A stretch of DNA of 14,773 nucleotides from Pseudomonadota bacterium (GTDB lineage: Bacteria; Pseudomonadota; Gammaproteobacteria; Burkholderiales; JABEVD01). Under the pieces are notes generated by a model that was not told the origin of the DNA, made no database searches, and saw only the letters and a list, made by a program, of their open reading frames with translations. Each line of letters begins with the position of its first letter. The stretch's first letter is position 1. The DNA is taken from assembly GCA_021811205.1 (NCBI GenBank), contig JAJZPK010000044.1, positions 1 to 14,773 on the forward strand, written 5' to 3'. The translations under genes and the position numbers were made by a program. This document shows positions 1 to 11,242 of this stretch, in pieces.

Positions 1-3000
1 CGATCTATGACGGTCTTGATATCGAGATAATTCAGCGTATTTGCAAGGCGATGGAAAAGCACGCGGTTCTTGGTGATGATTTCCTGGCCGACATCGCCTT
101 CGCCGGCCGAAGTCTGGGGATAGCCGCAGCAAAGATAGCCCGGCGGAAGCACGGTCTGTGCGCCGATCTCGAAAAGCAGCGCCTGTGTGGCCAGCCCCAC
201 CTGGCTGAAAAGCCGTTCGGACCCGCAGCCAGGAAAATAGAATACGGAATCCGAATCCTCGTTCGCCTTGGCCGCATTGCGGATCACCGGGACGATCTTG
301 TCATCCTCGATATCGAGCAGCGCGCGCGATGTCTTCTTAGGCAGCTTGCCCGGCATCGGCTTGTTGAGGAAATGGATCACCTGGGCCTGAATTGGCGGAC
401 GACCGACCGTTGCGGGAGGATGCAGGGCCTGCCTCTGGATCAGCCCCAGTTTCTTGGCGACGCTGTGCCCCAGGCGCTGCAGCCTGTATCCCCATTCGAT
501 CATGAGCTTGCGCGTCATGGCTATCGTATCCGGATCGGTCGCCGTGAGGAAGAACATGGCGACCTGGGTACCCGGGCTTGCTTTCTTCTTGCCCATTCTC
601 CTCAGGAAATTGCGCATCATGATCGAAACGTCGCCGAAATCGATCTTGACCGGACAGGGATTCGCGCACTTGTGGCAGACGGTGCAATGATCGGCCACGT
701 CACAGAATTCGTCGAAATGCCTGAAGGACACGCCGCGCCGGGTCTGCTCCTCGTACAGGAATGCCTCGACCAGAAGGCTCGTTCCCAATATCTTGTTCCT
801 CGGGCTGTAGAGCAGGTTGGCGCGCGGCACATGCGTGTTGCAGACCGGCTTGCACTTGCCGCAGCGCAAACAATCCTTGATCGAATCCGATATCTTCCCT
901 ATCTCGCTCTGCTCGAGAATCAGGCTCTCCAGTTCGAGCAGGTTGAAGCTTGGCGTATAGGCGTTTCCGAGGTCAGAACCTGCAATCAGCTTTCCCTTGT
1001 TGAAGCGCCCTTGCGGGTCAACCTTGGCCTTGTATGCGGAAAAAGGCTCGAGCTCGCCGGGCTCGAGGAATTCGATCTTCGTGATGCCGATGCCGTGCTC
1101 GCCGGAAATCACCCCGCCAAGGGACTTGGCGAGCACCATGATCCTGGCCACCGCCTCGTTCGCTTCCTGCAGCATGGCATAATCGTCGGAATTGACGGGG
1201 ATGTTGGTATGCACGTTGCCGTCGCCCGCATGCATGTGCAGCGCGACGAAAACGCGCGACTTCAGTATCCTGGCGTGAACCGCATCGCATTCCTCGAGTA
1301 TCTTCTGGTAGACCCTGCCCGAAAAGATCTGGTGGAGCCTCGCGCGGACTTCGCTTTTCCAGGAAACCCTGATTTCGTGCGACTGGACGGCCCTGAAAGT
1401 GGCTTCATCCGAAAGCCCTTCAAGCAGCGCAGCCCAGCGCCCCCTCGTCTCTTCGATGAGCGCCTTGGCCTGTTCAAGCCTGTCTCCGAGAAGCTCCCCT
1501 GCATCGATCTTCTCTTCGTCCTGCACGAGCGCGAATGTTTCCTCGAAACGATCTGCAAGCGCATCCAGAAGGCTGAGCTTGTTCTTGATCGAAAGCTCGA
1601 TGTTGATCCGCTCGATGCCGTCCGAATATTCGCCCAGCCGCGGGAGCGGAATCACAACATCCTCGTTGATCTTGAAGGCATTGGTGTGCTTGGCGATCGC
1701 AGCCGTGCGCGCCCGATCGAGCCAGAATTTCTTTCTTGCTTCCGCCGTCACTGCGATCGCGCCTTCTCCGCCTCTCGCGTTGGACAGCTTCACCACGTGT
1801 GATGCGGCAGATGAAACGGCGTCTTCATCCTCCCCAACGATGTCCGCGATCAGCACCATCTTGGGCAGGCTCGATCTGGATTTGGTCGAATAGCCCACCG
1901 CCTTCAGGTAGCGCGCATCCAGATGCTCGAGGCCTGCGAGGGTCGCCTTCTCATGGGCATCGAGATAATCCTTTATCTCGACGATGGCGGGCACCGCCTC
2001 CCTGATTTCGGAAAAGAATTCGAGACAAACGGTCCTCGTGTAGCTGGGCATCTTGTGCAGAATGAATCGGGCGGAGGTGATGATGCCGTCGCACCCTTCC
2101 TTCTGTATGCCGGGAAGACCCGAAAGGAACTTGTCCGTAACGTCCTTGCCGAGTCCTTCCTTCCTGAACTTCCTTCCCTCGATCTCCAGGATTTCGGGCT
2201 CGGCAAGCAGCGTCTTGCCGTCTCGCGCATAGCGGCTGATCCTGAACCGGGCCATTTTGATGTCGTGGATCTTGCCCAGATTGTGGTCGAGCCGCTCGAT
2301 TTCCATCCAGTTCGCGTCCGGATCGACCATCTTCCATGAAGCGAGATTGTCGAGCGCAGTCCCCCAGAGCACGGCCTTCTTTCCGCCCGCATTCATGGCG
2401 ACATTGCCCCCGATGCAGGAAGCATCCGCTGACGTGGGATCGACCGCGAAGACATGGCCGGAGTCTTCCGCCTTGTCCATCACGCGCCGCGTCACCACCC
2501 CTGCACCGCAGAAAATGGTAGGCACTTCCTCCTCCAGCCCCGGAAGCTTCAGCATTTCCGTATTGCCCAGAGTGTCGAGTTTTTCCGTGTTGATCACGAC
2601 AGAGCGCCGGGTCAACGGAACAGCGCCGCCCGTATAGCCCGTCCCGCCGCCTCGCGGAATGATGGTGAGCTCGAGCTCGATGCAGGCTGCAACCAGATTC
2701 GCCACTTCGGCTTCAAGATCAGGGCTGATCACGACGAAGGGATATTCGACGCGCCAGTCGGTCGCATCGGTGACATGGGAGACCCTTGCCAGGCCGTCGA
2801 AGGCGATGTTGTCGCGGCGCGTGTATTTCGACAGCAGCTTCAGCGCGCGCCGCCTCAGCTTCAGCGTTTCCTCGAATTCCGCCTCGAATGCATTCACGGC
2901 CAGATGCGCCTTCTCCAGCAGGAACTTGACCTTCTCGTTTTCCTGGCGACGCTCTTCGATCGCAGAAAGCCTATGCCTCAGCGCATGCACGAGCGCAGCC

Positions 3001-3227
3001 CTTCTTTCATGGTTTGAAAGAAGGTCGTCCTGCAGGTAGGGGTTTCTCGACACCACCCAAATGTCGCCCATCACCTCGTAGAGCATGCGAGCCGAACGCC
3101 CGGTCACGCGTTCGCTCCTCAGTTCGTTGAGCGTTTCCCAGGCATCAACCCCGAGCAGCCTGATGGCGATTTCGCGGTCAGAAAAGGAGGTGTAGTTGTA
3201 AGGGATTTCCCTCAGTCTTGCGCTCAT
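1..3227 (-). CDS. DUF3683-type FAD-linked oxidase / Fe-S oxidoreductase fusion (3' end off window)
   Basis: The minus-strand frame stays open from an ATG at 3227 to the window edge, giving 1075 codons with no stop. The N-terminus ([12 protein letters not shown]) and about the first 150 residues resemble DUF3683. Next comes a PCMH-type FAD-binding domain, with [11 protein letters not shown] at residues 191-201 and [10 protein letters not shown] near 273. An FAD-oxidase C-terminal domain follows, with HMHAGDGN at 664-671 and SGEHGIG near 705. Two 4Fe-4S motifs of the CxxCxxCxxxC kind lie at Cys786/789/792/796 and Cys848/851/854/858. A cysteine-rich CCG domain begins near 996 (FPGCG) and includes LCCGYPQ near 1032. 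A second CCG repeat would be expected beyond the edge. The layout matches D-lactate/glycolate dehydrogenase-like enzymes with the Fe-S subunit fused on. The substrate is unknown, and 2-hydroxyacid oxidation feeding electrons to the respiratory chain is an inference. It starts nine bases after lpdA stops, so it is probably co-transcribed with lpdA. No strong ribosome binding site is seen. Confidence 0.93.
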   Translation of the reverse strand, partial: MSARLREIPYNYTSFSDREIAIRLLGVDAWETLNELRSERVTGRSARMLYEVMGDIWVVSRNPYLQDDLLSNHERRAALVHALRHRLSAIEERRQENEKVKFLLEKAHLAVNAFEAEFEETLKLRRRALKLLSKYTRRDNIAFDGLARVSHVTDATDWRVEYPFVVISPDLEAEVANLVAACIELELTIIPRGGGTGYTGGAVPLTRRSVVINTEKLDTLGNTEMLKLPGLEEEVPTIFCGAGVVTRRVMDKAEDSGHVFAVDPTSADASCIGGNVAMNAGGKKAVLWGTALDNLASWKMVDPDANWMEIERLDHNLGKIHDIKMARFRISRYARDGKTLLAEPEILEIEGRKFRKEGLGKDVTDKFLSGLPGIQKEGCDGIITSARFILHKMPSYTRTVCLEFFSEIREAVPAIVEIKDYLDAHEKATLAGLEHLDARYLKAVGYSTKSRSSLPKMVLIADIVGEDEDAVSSAASHVVKLSNARGGEGAIAVTAEARKKFWLDRARTAAIAKHTNAFKINEDVVIPLPRLGEYSDGIERINIELSIKNKLSLLDALADRFEETFALVQDEEKIDAGELLGDRLEQAKALIEETRGRWAALLEGLSDEATFRAVQSHEIRVSWKSEVRARLHQIFSGRVYQKILEECDAVHARILKSRVFVALHMHAGDGNVHTNIPVNSDDYAMLQEANEAVARIMVLAKSLGGVISGEHGIGITKIEFLEPGELEPFSAYKAKVDPQGRFNKGKLIAGSDLGNAYTPSFNLLELESLILEQSEIGKISDSIKDCLRCGKCKPVCNTHVPRANLLYSPRNKILGTSLLVEAFLYEEQTRRGVSFRHFDEFCDVADHCTVCHKCANPCPVKIDFGDVSIMMRNFLRRMGKKKASPGTQVAMFFLTATDPDTIAMTRKLMIEWGYRLQRLGHSVAKKLGLIQRQALHPPATVGRPPIQAQVIHFLNKPMPGKLPKKTSRALLDIEDDKIVPVIRNAAKANEDSDSVFYFPGCGSERLFSQVGLATQALLFEIGAQTVLPPGYLCCGYPQTSAGEGDVGQEIITKNRVLFHRLANTLNYLDIKTVID

Positions 3228-3236
3228 GGCGATGCA

Positions 3237-4934
3237 TCACTTGCGCGGCATGTAGAGATCGGTAATGCTGCCGAGATGGATTTCGGATGCGAACATCGGC
3301 GTCTCGGAAAGCGTCGGATGAGGATGGATCGTGAGCGCGATGTCTTCCGCATCCGCGCCCATCTCGAGCGCGAGCACCATTTCGGCGATGAGTTCCCCTG
3401 CATTGGTACCGACCATTCCCGCCCCGAGCAGCTTCCCGGTATCCTTTGCGAAAAGGAGCTTGGTCATTCCCTCGTCGCGCCCCGTGGAGAGCGCACGCCC
3501 ACTCGCAGCCCAGGGGAAGGCGGCCTTCTCGTATTCGATTCCCTTTTCCTTCGCTTCCCTTTCGGTCAGCCCCATCCAGGCGACTTCAGGATCGGTGTAG
3601 GCGACGGAAGGAATGGTGAGCGCATCGAAATAGGCTTTGTGCCCGGCGATGGTCTCGGCCGCGATCTTGGCTTCATAGGTCGCCTTGTGGGCAAGCATGG
3701 GCTCCCCGACGATGTCGCCTATGGCGAAAATGTTGGGCACGTTCGTTCTGCCCTGCTTGTCGACCGGGATGTAGCCGCGTTCGTCGACATGAACCCCCGC
3801 ATTCTCCGCGCCGATCAGCTTGCCGTTGGGGCGGCGACCCACCGCCATCAGGATCTTGTCGAAGACTTGCGGATCGATTGCCTTTTCACCCTCGAAATGG
3901 ACCTTGATGCCTTCCTTCTGCGTCTCCATCTTCGACACCTTCGTCTTCAGGAGGATGGCTTCGTAGCGCTTCTCGACATGCTTGTGAAGGGGCTTGACGA
4001 TATCCTTGTCCGCTCCGGGAATCAGTGAATCCATCAATTCGACGACGGTGATCTTCGACCCCAGCGCGCTGTAGACTGCAGCCATCTCGAGCCCGATGAT
4101 GCCGCCGCCAACGACCAACATTCTTTCAGGTATCGATTCCAGTGCAAGCGCCCCCGTCGAATCGATGATCCTGGGATCCTCGTAGGGAAAACCGGGAATC
4201 CTGGCGACGCTGGATCCCGCGGCGATGATCGCGTTGTCGAAGGAAATCGTCTTGGGTCCCTCGGCGGTTGCAACTTCGATCGAATGGCTGGAGAGGAATT
4301 TTCCTTCCCCCCTCACCACTTTCACCTTCCTCTGCTTGGCGAGCCCTGAAAGCCCGCGGGTCAGCTTTCCGACCACGCCGTTCTTCCATTCCCGTACCGC
4401 ATCGATGTCGATCCTGGGCTTGCCGAAGGAGACGCCGTGTGCGCTCACTTCTTCCGCCTCGGTAATGACCTTGGCCACATGGAGCAGCGCCTTGGAAGGG
4501 ATGCAGCCCACGTTGAGACAGACCCCGCCTAGGGTTGCATGGCGTTCGACGAGGATCACGCTTTTTCCGAGGTCGGCCGCCCTGAAGGCTGCCGTGTATC
4601 CGCCCGGCCCCGAACCCAGGACAAGCACTTCGGCATGAAGCTCGGATTTTTCGATTGCAGATGCCGGTGCCGCTTCCTGTACAGATTCCTGCAAAGATTC
4701 CGTTTCCATGAAAAGCAGAGGTGAACCCTCCGAAACGAGGTCCCCCACCTTGACCAGCACTTCCTTGACGACGCCCGAATAGGGGGAAGGCACGTCGATC
4801 GTCGCCTTGTCCGATTCGAGCGTGACGAGGCATGCATCCTTCTCTATTTTTTCGCCGGCTTTCACCGCCACTTCGATGATGGCGACATCCTTGAAATTGC
4901 CGATTCCCGGCACCTTGACTTCCATTCTTTCCAT
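3237..4934 (-). CDS. lpdA: Dihydrolipoyl dehydrogenase (E3) with N-terminal lipoyl domain
   Basis: This 565-residue flavoprotein reoxidises dihydrolipoamide with NAD+ as the E3 of 2-oxoacid dehydrogenase complexes. A lipoyl domain fills residues 1-80, with the swinging-arm lysine at K43 in ESDKATID. A short Ala/Glu-rich linker follows. The E3 core has the FAD-binding GSGPGG at 107-112, the redox disulfide Cys139/Cys144 in GGVCLNVGCIPSK, the NAD-binding GGGIIG at 276-281, a second FAD motif GDIVG near 406, and the C-terminal catalytic His539/Glu544 in HPHPTLSE. All key residues are present. E3 proteins with their own lipoyl domain are typical of pyruvate dehydrogenase complexes in Neisseria and other Betaproteobacteria. 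The first ATG is chosen because AAGGAG sits six bases upstream; the ATG at codon 4 lacks this. The gene lies 13 bases after proA and just before the DUF3683 gene. aceE and aceF are absent from the window, so its partners must be encoded elsewhere. Confidence 0.97.
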   Translation of the reverse strand: MERMEVKVPGIGNFKDVAIIEVAVKAGEKIEKDACLVTLESDKATIDVPSPYSGVVKEVLVKVGDLVSEGSPLLFMETESLQESVQEAAPASAIEKSELHAEVLVLGSGPGGYTAAFRAADLGKSVILVERHATLGGVCLNVGCIPSKALLHVAKVITEAEEVSAHGVSFGKPRIDIDAVREWKNGVVGKLTRGLSGLAKQRKVKVVRGEGKFLSSHSIEVATAEGPKTISFDNAIIAAGSSVARIPGFPYEDPRIIDSTGALALESIPERMLVVGGGIIGLEMAAVYSALGSKITVVELMDSLIPGADKDIVKPLHKHVEKRYEAILLKTKVSKMETQKEGIKVHFEGEKAIDPQVFDKILMAVGRRPNGKLIGAENAGVHVDERGYIPVDKQGRTNVPNIFAIGDIVGEPMLAHKATYEAKIAAETIAGHKAYFDALTIPSVAYTDPEVAWMGLTEREAKEKGIEYEKAAFPWAASGRALSTGRDEGMTKLLFAKDTGKLLGAGMVGTNAGELIAEMVLALEMGADAEDIALTIHPHPTLSETPMFASEIHLGSITDLYMPRK

Positions 4935-4940
4935 CCTGTT

Positions 4941-4946
4941 CTCCTT
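4941..4946 (-). promoter_or_regulatory. Ribosome binding site of lpdA
   Basis: AAGGAG lies in the 13-base gap between the proA stop and the lpdA ATG at 4934, with six bases of spacing. It supports the first ATG of lpdA, and it shows that translation of lpdA starts independently within the operon. Confidence 0.75.
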
Positions 4947-4947
4947 G

Positions 4948-6204
4948 TCAGGTTCTGACCTGCCCGTCCCCCAGGACGATATATTTCTGGCTGGTCAATC
5001 CTTCCAGACCGACCGGCCCTCTCGCATGAAGCTTGTCGGTCGAAATGCCGATCTCGGCCCCCAGCCCGTATTCGAAGCCGTCCGCGAAGCGGGTCGATGC
5101 ATTCACCATGACCGAACTCGAATCGACTTCCCTGAGGAAGCGCCTGGCTTTCGAATAGTCCTCGGTGACGATGGCATCGGTATGCTGGGAACCGTAAAGG
5201 GCGATGTGATCCATCGCCTCGTCCAGATCCTTCACGACGCGAATGCTCAGTATCGGGGCGAGATATTCGGTTCCCCAGTCGTCCATGGTGGCAGCCTTCA
5301 TTTCACGAACGATGCTTCTCGCAGCCTCATCCCCCCGCAGCTCGACCCCCTTTTTCAGATAGATCTCGCAAAGCGGGGGCAGAATTTTTCCGGCTACCGA
5401 TGATGCGACGAGCAAGGTTTCCATCGTGTTGCATGTGCCGTAGCGCTGGGTCTTGGCATTGTCCGCGATCCTGAGCGCCTTTTCGAAATCGGCATCGTCG
5501 TCGATGTAGACATGGCAGACGCCGTCGAGATGCTTGATCACGGGAATCGTGGCCTCGTTCGAAATGCGTTCGATCAGCCCTTTGCCGCCTCTCGGAACGA
5601 TCACGTCGACATGGCTTTTCATCGTGATCAGCTCGCCGACAGCCGCCCTGTCCGGCGTCTCGATCACCTGCACTGCCGATTCGGGAAGGCCTGCTGCCCG
5701 CAACCCCTCGTGCACCAGGGACGCAATCGCCTGGTTGCAATGCAATGCCTCGGATCCGCCGCGCAAAATGGCCGCGTTCCCCGACTTGAGGCAAAGTCCT
5801 GCCGCATCAGCCGTCACATTGGGCCGCGCCTCATAGATGATGCCGATCACGCCCAATGGCACGCGCATTTTTCCCACCTGGATACCGGACGGGCGGAATT
5901 TCAGTTCGCTGATCTCGCCGACCGGGTCAGGAAGGGAAGCGATCTGCAAAAGCCCGTCGCTCATCGAAGCGACGCCTTTGGCGGACAAGGTCAGGCGGTC
6001 GATGAAAGCGGGCTCCAGCCCTTTTCTCTTCGCCTCTTCCAGGTCCCGGGCATTTGCCGTCAAAAGGCGGTCCGACTCGCGTGCAATGGCCTGGGCGATT
6101 GCTTCAAGCGCCCTGTTCTTGGCCGCCGTGTCCGCCCTCGCCATCAGCCTGGAAGCGGCCCTCGCCCCCTTGCCGACGCCATCCATGTAGCGCTTGATGT
6201 CCAT
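4948..6204 (-). CDS. proA: Gamma-glutamyl phosphate reductase
   Basis: ProA reduces gamma-glutamyl phosphate with NADPH to glutamate-5-semialdehyde, the second step of proline synthesis, in the cytoplasm. The protein is an aldehyde-dehydrogenase-fold enzyme of about 418 residues, the normal size for the family. Numbered from the longer GTG start, the catalytic cysteine is Cys261 in [14 protein letters not shown]. Family-typical stretches include [14 protein letters not shown] near 121-134, VPRGGKGLI near 207, and the C-terminal [18 protein letters not shown]. The ATG at 6204 (MDIKRYMD) is preferred because that is how beta-proteobacterial ProA proteins usually begin. A GTG at 6213 would add three residues, and neither site has a clear Shine-Dalgarno sequence. 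It follows holA by 28 bases. The proB kinase partner is not in view. The usual follower as I recall it (nadD) is replaced by lpdA. Confidence 0.96.
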   Translation of the reverse strand: MDIKRYMDGVGKGARAASRLMARADTAAKNRALEAIAQAIARESDRLLTANARDLEEAKRKGLEPAFIDRLTLSAKGVASMSDGLLQIASLPDPVGEISELKFRPSGIQVGKMRVPLGVIGIIYEARPNVTADAAGLCLKSGNAAILRGGSEALHCNQAIASLVHEGLRAAGLPESAVQVIETPDRAAVGELITMKSHVDVIVPRGGKGLIERISNEATIPVIKHLDGVCHVYIDDDADFEKALRIADNAKTQRYGTCNTMETLLVASSVAGKILPPLCEIYLKKGVELRGDEAARSIVREMKAATMDDWGTEYLAPILSIRVVKDLDEAMDHIALYGSQHTDAIVTEDYSKARRFLREVDSSSVMVNASTRFADGFEYGLGAEIGISTDKLHARGPVGLEGLTSQKYIVLGDGQVRT

Positions 6205-6232
6205 ATGAGGCACCCAGGTAAAATGGGGTATT

Positions 6233-7249
6233 TTATCCGTTTTTGGGCTGCGCTGCGAAATTCACCCCGAGCTGGAGCAGTTCGTCCCAGACATTTCCCT
6301 TGCGCAAGCCCTTGATCATCTGGTCGATATGCGCCGCACGCACGAGCATTTCCTCGAGGATACGGACTCCCGCCCGCCTGCAAGCCCTGAGAACGAGCGA
6401 CTGTCTCGCCCCCCACAGACGCGCTTCCCGCAATACCTGGGCCTGCGGCCTTCCCGCCTTCATGCCGGCCTTTACCCTGATCATCGCCCTGATTTCATCG
6501 GTCAGCTGCCAGAGCACGAGAGTTTCCGCCACCCCTTCCCCCCTGAGCCCTTCGAGGATTTTCGCAAAGCGTACCGAGTCGAAGCCCAGCATGGCTTCCC
6601 CGAGCTGGAAGATATCGTAGCGCGCGACGTCCAGCACTGCGTTTTTCGCATCATCGAAGGAAATCTTCCCTTCGGGATAGAGCAGACCGATCTTCTGGAT
6701 TTCCTGGTGCGCCGCAAGCAGGTTTCCTTCCACGCTGTCGGCAATGAATTGCAGCGTTTCCCCGTCCGCCCGCTGATTTTGCCTGGCGAGCCTGCCTGAA
6801 ATCCATTCGGGCAGCGCGGCCCGATCCACCGTGTTGGCCGAAACGGTCGCCCCGGTCTTTTCAAGCGCCTCGAACCATTTCGAGGAAAGCGTCTGCCTGT
6901 CGAGCTTGGGCAGGGTAATCAGGGTCAGGACGTCAGGCTGGAGCGATTCGCAATAGGCCTGCAAGGCCTGCCCGCCTTCCGTTCCGATCTTGCCCGACGG
7001 TATCCTGAGATCGACGAGCTTTTTCGCGCAGAAAAGGGAAAGGCTGCGCGATGCGTCCTGCAGCGATCCCCAGTCGAATCCCTGCTCGACGGTCAATATT
7101 TCCCGTTCCAGAAAGCCTTCACTCCTGGCGACAGAACGGATCGCGTCAGCCGACTCGACCAGGATCAATGGCGCATCGCCATGCAGCACGTAGAGGGGCT
7201 TGAGCCCGGCCTTGAGGTGTTCGGGGAGCCTTCCGCTATCGATTTTCAT
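6233..7249 (-). CDS. holA: DNA polymerase III subunit delta
   Basis: HolA is the delta subunit of the clamp loader. It opens the beta sliding clamp during replication and is cytoplasmic. The 338-residue protein (from the ATG at 7249) has the family's normal length. Its N-terminus carries the characteristic [20 protein letters not shown]. The degenerate AAA+ module is followed by the typical [19 protein letters not shown] and by a C-terminal helical collar domain with [14 protein letters not shown]. As in other delta subunits, no functional Walker A motif is visible. The ATG at 7249, preceded by AGGAT, is favoured over an in-frame TTG at 7267. It overlaps the end of lptE by 14 bases, which suggests translational coupling. 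The lptE-holA order is standard in beta- and gammaproteobacteria and supports both calls. Confidence 0.94.
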   Translation of the reverse strand: MKIDSGRLPEHLKAGLKPLYVLHGDAPLILVESADAIRSVARSEGFLEREILTVEQGFDWGSLQDASRSLSLFCAKKLVDLRIPSGKIGTEGGQALQAYCESLQPDVLTLITLPKLDRQTLSSKWFEALEKTGATVSANTVDRAALPEWISGRLARQNQRADGETLQFIADSVEGNLLAAHQEIQKIGLLYPEGKISFDDAKNAVLDVARYDIFQLGEAMLGFDSVRFAKILEGLRGEGVAETLVLWQLTDEIRAMIRVKAGMKAGRPQAQVLREARLWGARQSLVLRACRRAGVRILEEMLVRAAHIDQMIKGLRKGNVWDELLQLGVNFAAQPKNG

Positions 7250-7724
7250 CGATCCTGGCCGCGACAAGGCGCCTGACGATCTGATCTGCCGCGTCCTGAC
7301 GCATGTTCCTGTAGAGCAGACTGGCTTCGCTCTCTTTCGCGAGGATCTCGGAAATGTCGTAACTCAGGAGACGGGTGAGGAAAAGTTCGCTTCTGGGAAT
7401 CACCACCTCACCCTTGGGATCGAGCAGCCGGAAAGCCACCTTGTAGCGCAGCTCGTATTCCCTCACCTGACCTGTCGCATCCAGGGAAAGGATGATCCTG
7501 TCTCTCACTTCACTCAATATCTGCAGCCTGTACGAAACCTTGTCCGGCGCATTCACCACCCTGGCTTCGTTCCCTTCCCTGATTTCCCGACTCAGGACCT
7601 TGGCAAGGGGAGAATCAGCCGGCGATATCGCGATGCTCTCGAATGGAAGTTTCTGCTGCCCGCGCAGATGGAAGCCGCATGAGACAAGGGTCAGCAGCAG
7701 GAATAGAGGCAGGAATTTGCGCAT
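7236..7724 (-). CDS. lptE: LPS-assembly outer-membrane lipoprotein LptE
   Basis: LptE (formerly RlpB) is the lipoprotein plug inside the LptD barrel that inserts lipopolysaccharide into the outer leaflet of the outer membrane. The protein has 162 residues. A short basic start (MRK), a leucine-rich hydrophobic core and the lipobox LVSC, with the lipidated cysteine at position 16, mark a signal peptidase II substrate. CGFHLRG directly after the cleavage site is the hallmark of LptE. The remainder alternates beta strands, as expected for its small alpha/beta fold, but sequence conservation there is low. The ATG lies one base past the leuS stop (TGATATG arrangement), so translation is probably coupled to leuS. 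The cell is therefore Gram-negative with an LPS outer membrane. Confidence 0.93.
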   Translation of the reverse strand: MRKFLPLFLLLTLVSCGFHLRGQQKLPFESIAISPADSPLAKVLSREIREGNEARVVNAPDKVSYRLQILSEVRDRIILSLDATGQVREYELRYKVAFRLLDPKGEVVIPRSELFLTRLLSYDISEILAKESEASLLYRNMRQDAADQIVRRLVAARIDENR

Positions 7725-7725
7725 A

Positions 7726-10251
<2,526 letters not shown>

Positions 10252-10304
10252 TTAAATCGGCGCATTCTGTTAAAGTAGTAGGATACAAGGATTTCGTTCA
10301 GTTC

Positions 10305-10309
10305 AGGAG
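10305..10309 (+). promoter_or_regulatory. Ribosome binding site of phosphoribulokinase gene
   Basis: AGGAG lies six bases before the ATG at 10316. It is one of the strongest Shine-Dalgarno matches in the window and fixes the start of the gene. It fits the idea of a well-expressed enzyme. Confidence 0.8.
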
Positions 10310-10315
10310 AAAAAC

Positions 10316-11203
10316 ATGTCGAAAAGACATCCCGTCATCGCCGTAACCGGCTCTTCGGGTGCAGGCACCACCACCGTCAAGCGTGCCTTTGAAAACATTT
10401 TCCGCCGCGAACACATCAACGCAGCGGTCATCGAAGGGGACAGCCTGCACAGCATGGACCGCAAGGCCTTCCGCGCAGCGGTGGCCGAAGCAGAAAAGAA
10501 GGGCACCCAGGCGCCCAGCCATTTCGGCCCGGAAGCCAATCATTTCGACAAGATTGCTGAAACCTTCAAGGCCTACGGCGATACGGGCGTCTGCAAGCGC
10601 CGCTACTATATCCACAGCGACGATGAAGCCAGAGAGCACAATGCGCGCCTCGGAACGAGCCTGAATCCGGGCGAATTCACGCCCTGGGAAGACATTCCCG
10701 CAGGCTCCGACATCCTGTTCTACGAAGGGCTGCACGGCCTGGTGAAGACCGACAAGGTCGACGCGGCGAAGCATGTCGATCTGGGCGTGGGCGTCGTGCC
10801 CATCGTCAATCTCGAATGGATCCAGAAAATCCACAGGGATGCGGCTGAGCGCGGCTATTCTGCTGAAGCCACCGTCGACACCATCCTGCGCCGCATGCCG
10901 GACTACATCAACTACCTCACGCCTCAGTTTTCCAGGACGCATATCAATTTCCAGCGCGTACCCACGGTCGACACATCCAACCCGTTCATCGCACGCGACA
11001 TCCCCACCCTGGATGAGAGCTTCGTGGTGGTGCGCTTCCGCGACCCGCACGGCGTGGATTTTCCCTACTTCCTCAGCATGATCCACGATTCGTTCATGTC
11101 CCGCTCCAACACCCTGGTGGTGCCCGGCGGAAAGATGAGCTTCGCCCTGGAAGTGATCCTTGCGCCGATCATGCACGACATGATCCACAACAAGGGCAAA
11201 TGA
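10316..11203 (+). CDS. prkB: Phosphoribulokinase (Calvin cycle, proteobacterial type)
   Basis: The enzyme phosphorylates ribulose 5-phosphate with ATP to ribulose 1,5-bisphosphate, the substrate of RuBisCO. It is cytoplasmic and 295 residues long, normal for proteobacterial PRK. The P-loop GSSGAGTT is at residues 12-19. Residues matching the catalytic set of the Rhodobacter enzyme, by my recall of its sequence, are present at identical or slightly shifted positions: Asp42, His45 and Arg49 in EGDSLHSMDR, Glu137 in FYEGLHG, and Lys171, Arg174 and Asp175 in EWIQKIHRD. FQRVPTVDTSNPFIARDIPT and GIDFPY-like GVDFPYFLSMIH are also typical. RuBisCO and other cbb genes are not in view. Of its 20 arginine codons, 16 are CGN, unlike the AGG/AGA-rich neighbours, which suggests high expression. 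The E. coli PrkB protein is a paralogue of unclear role, so a non-Calvin function cannot be fully excluded, but the intact active site favours cbbP. Confidence 0.95.
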   Translation: MSKRHPVIAVTGSSGAGTTTVKRAFENIFRREHINAAVIEGDSLHSMDRKAFRAAVAEAEKKGTQAPSHFGPEANHFDKIAETFKAYGDTGVCKRRYYIHSDDEAREHNARLGTSLNPGEFTPWEDIPAGSDILFYEGLHGLVKTDKVDAAKHVDLGVGVVPIVNLEWIQKIHRDAAERGYSAEATVDTILRRMPDYINYLTPQFSRTHINFQRVPTVDTSNPFIARDIPTLDESFVVVRFRDPHGVDFPYFLSMIHDSFMSRSNTLVVPGGKMSFALEVILAPIMHDMIHNKGK

Positions 11204-11209
11204 TCGTCC

Positions 11210-11230
11210 CCGGGGAACAATGTTCCCCGG
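11210..11230 (+). terminator. GC-rich palindrome after the phosphoribulokinase gene (hairpin, possible terminator)
   Basis: CCGGGGAACA, one A, then TGTTCCCCGG form a perfect 10-base inverted repeat, realistically a 9-base stem with a three-base loop. It begins seven bases after the prkB stop and ends 12 bases before the uvrD ATG. It is followed only by TTT, so it would be a weak intrinsic terminator at best. It could instead cause partial read-through, protect the 3' end of the prkB message, or limit uvrD translation. Confidence 0.6.
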
Positions 11231-11242
11231 TTTCCAGACAGC

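Noticed and set aside
51..1802. Plus-strand open frame of 583 codons
   Set aside because: It lies antisense to the DUF3683-type gene, whose frame has cysteine motifs and FAD-binding signatures throughout. The plus-strand translation has no recognisable domain, and its length follows from codon bias on the other strand.
3276..4028. Plus-strand open frame of 250 codons opposite lpdA
   Set aside because: It is a shadow frame inside a fully conserved flavoprotein gene, with no domain signature of its own.
10298..11188. Minus-strand open frame of 296 codons opposite phosphoribulokinase
   Set aside because: It is antisense to a gene with an intact kinase active site and a good ribosome binding site, and it has no independent evidence.
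10316..11203. Uridine kinase instead of phosphoribulokinase
   Set aside because: The EGDSLHSMDR, EWIQKIHRD and VDTSNPFIARD stretches are specific to proteobacterial phosphoribulokinase.
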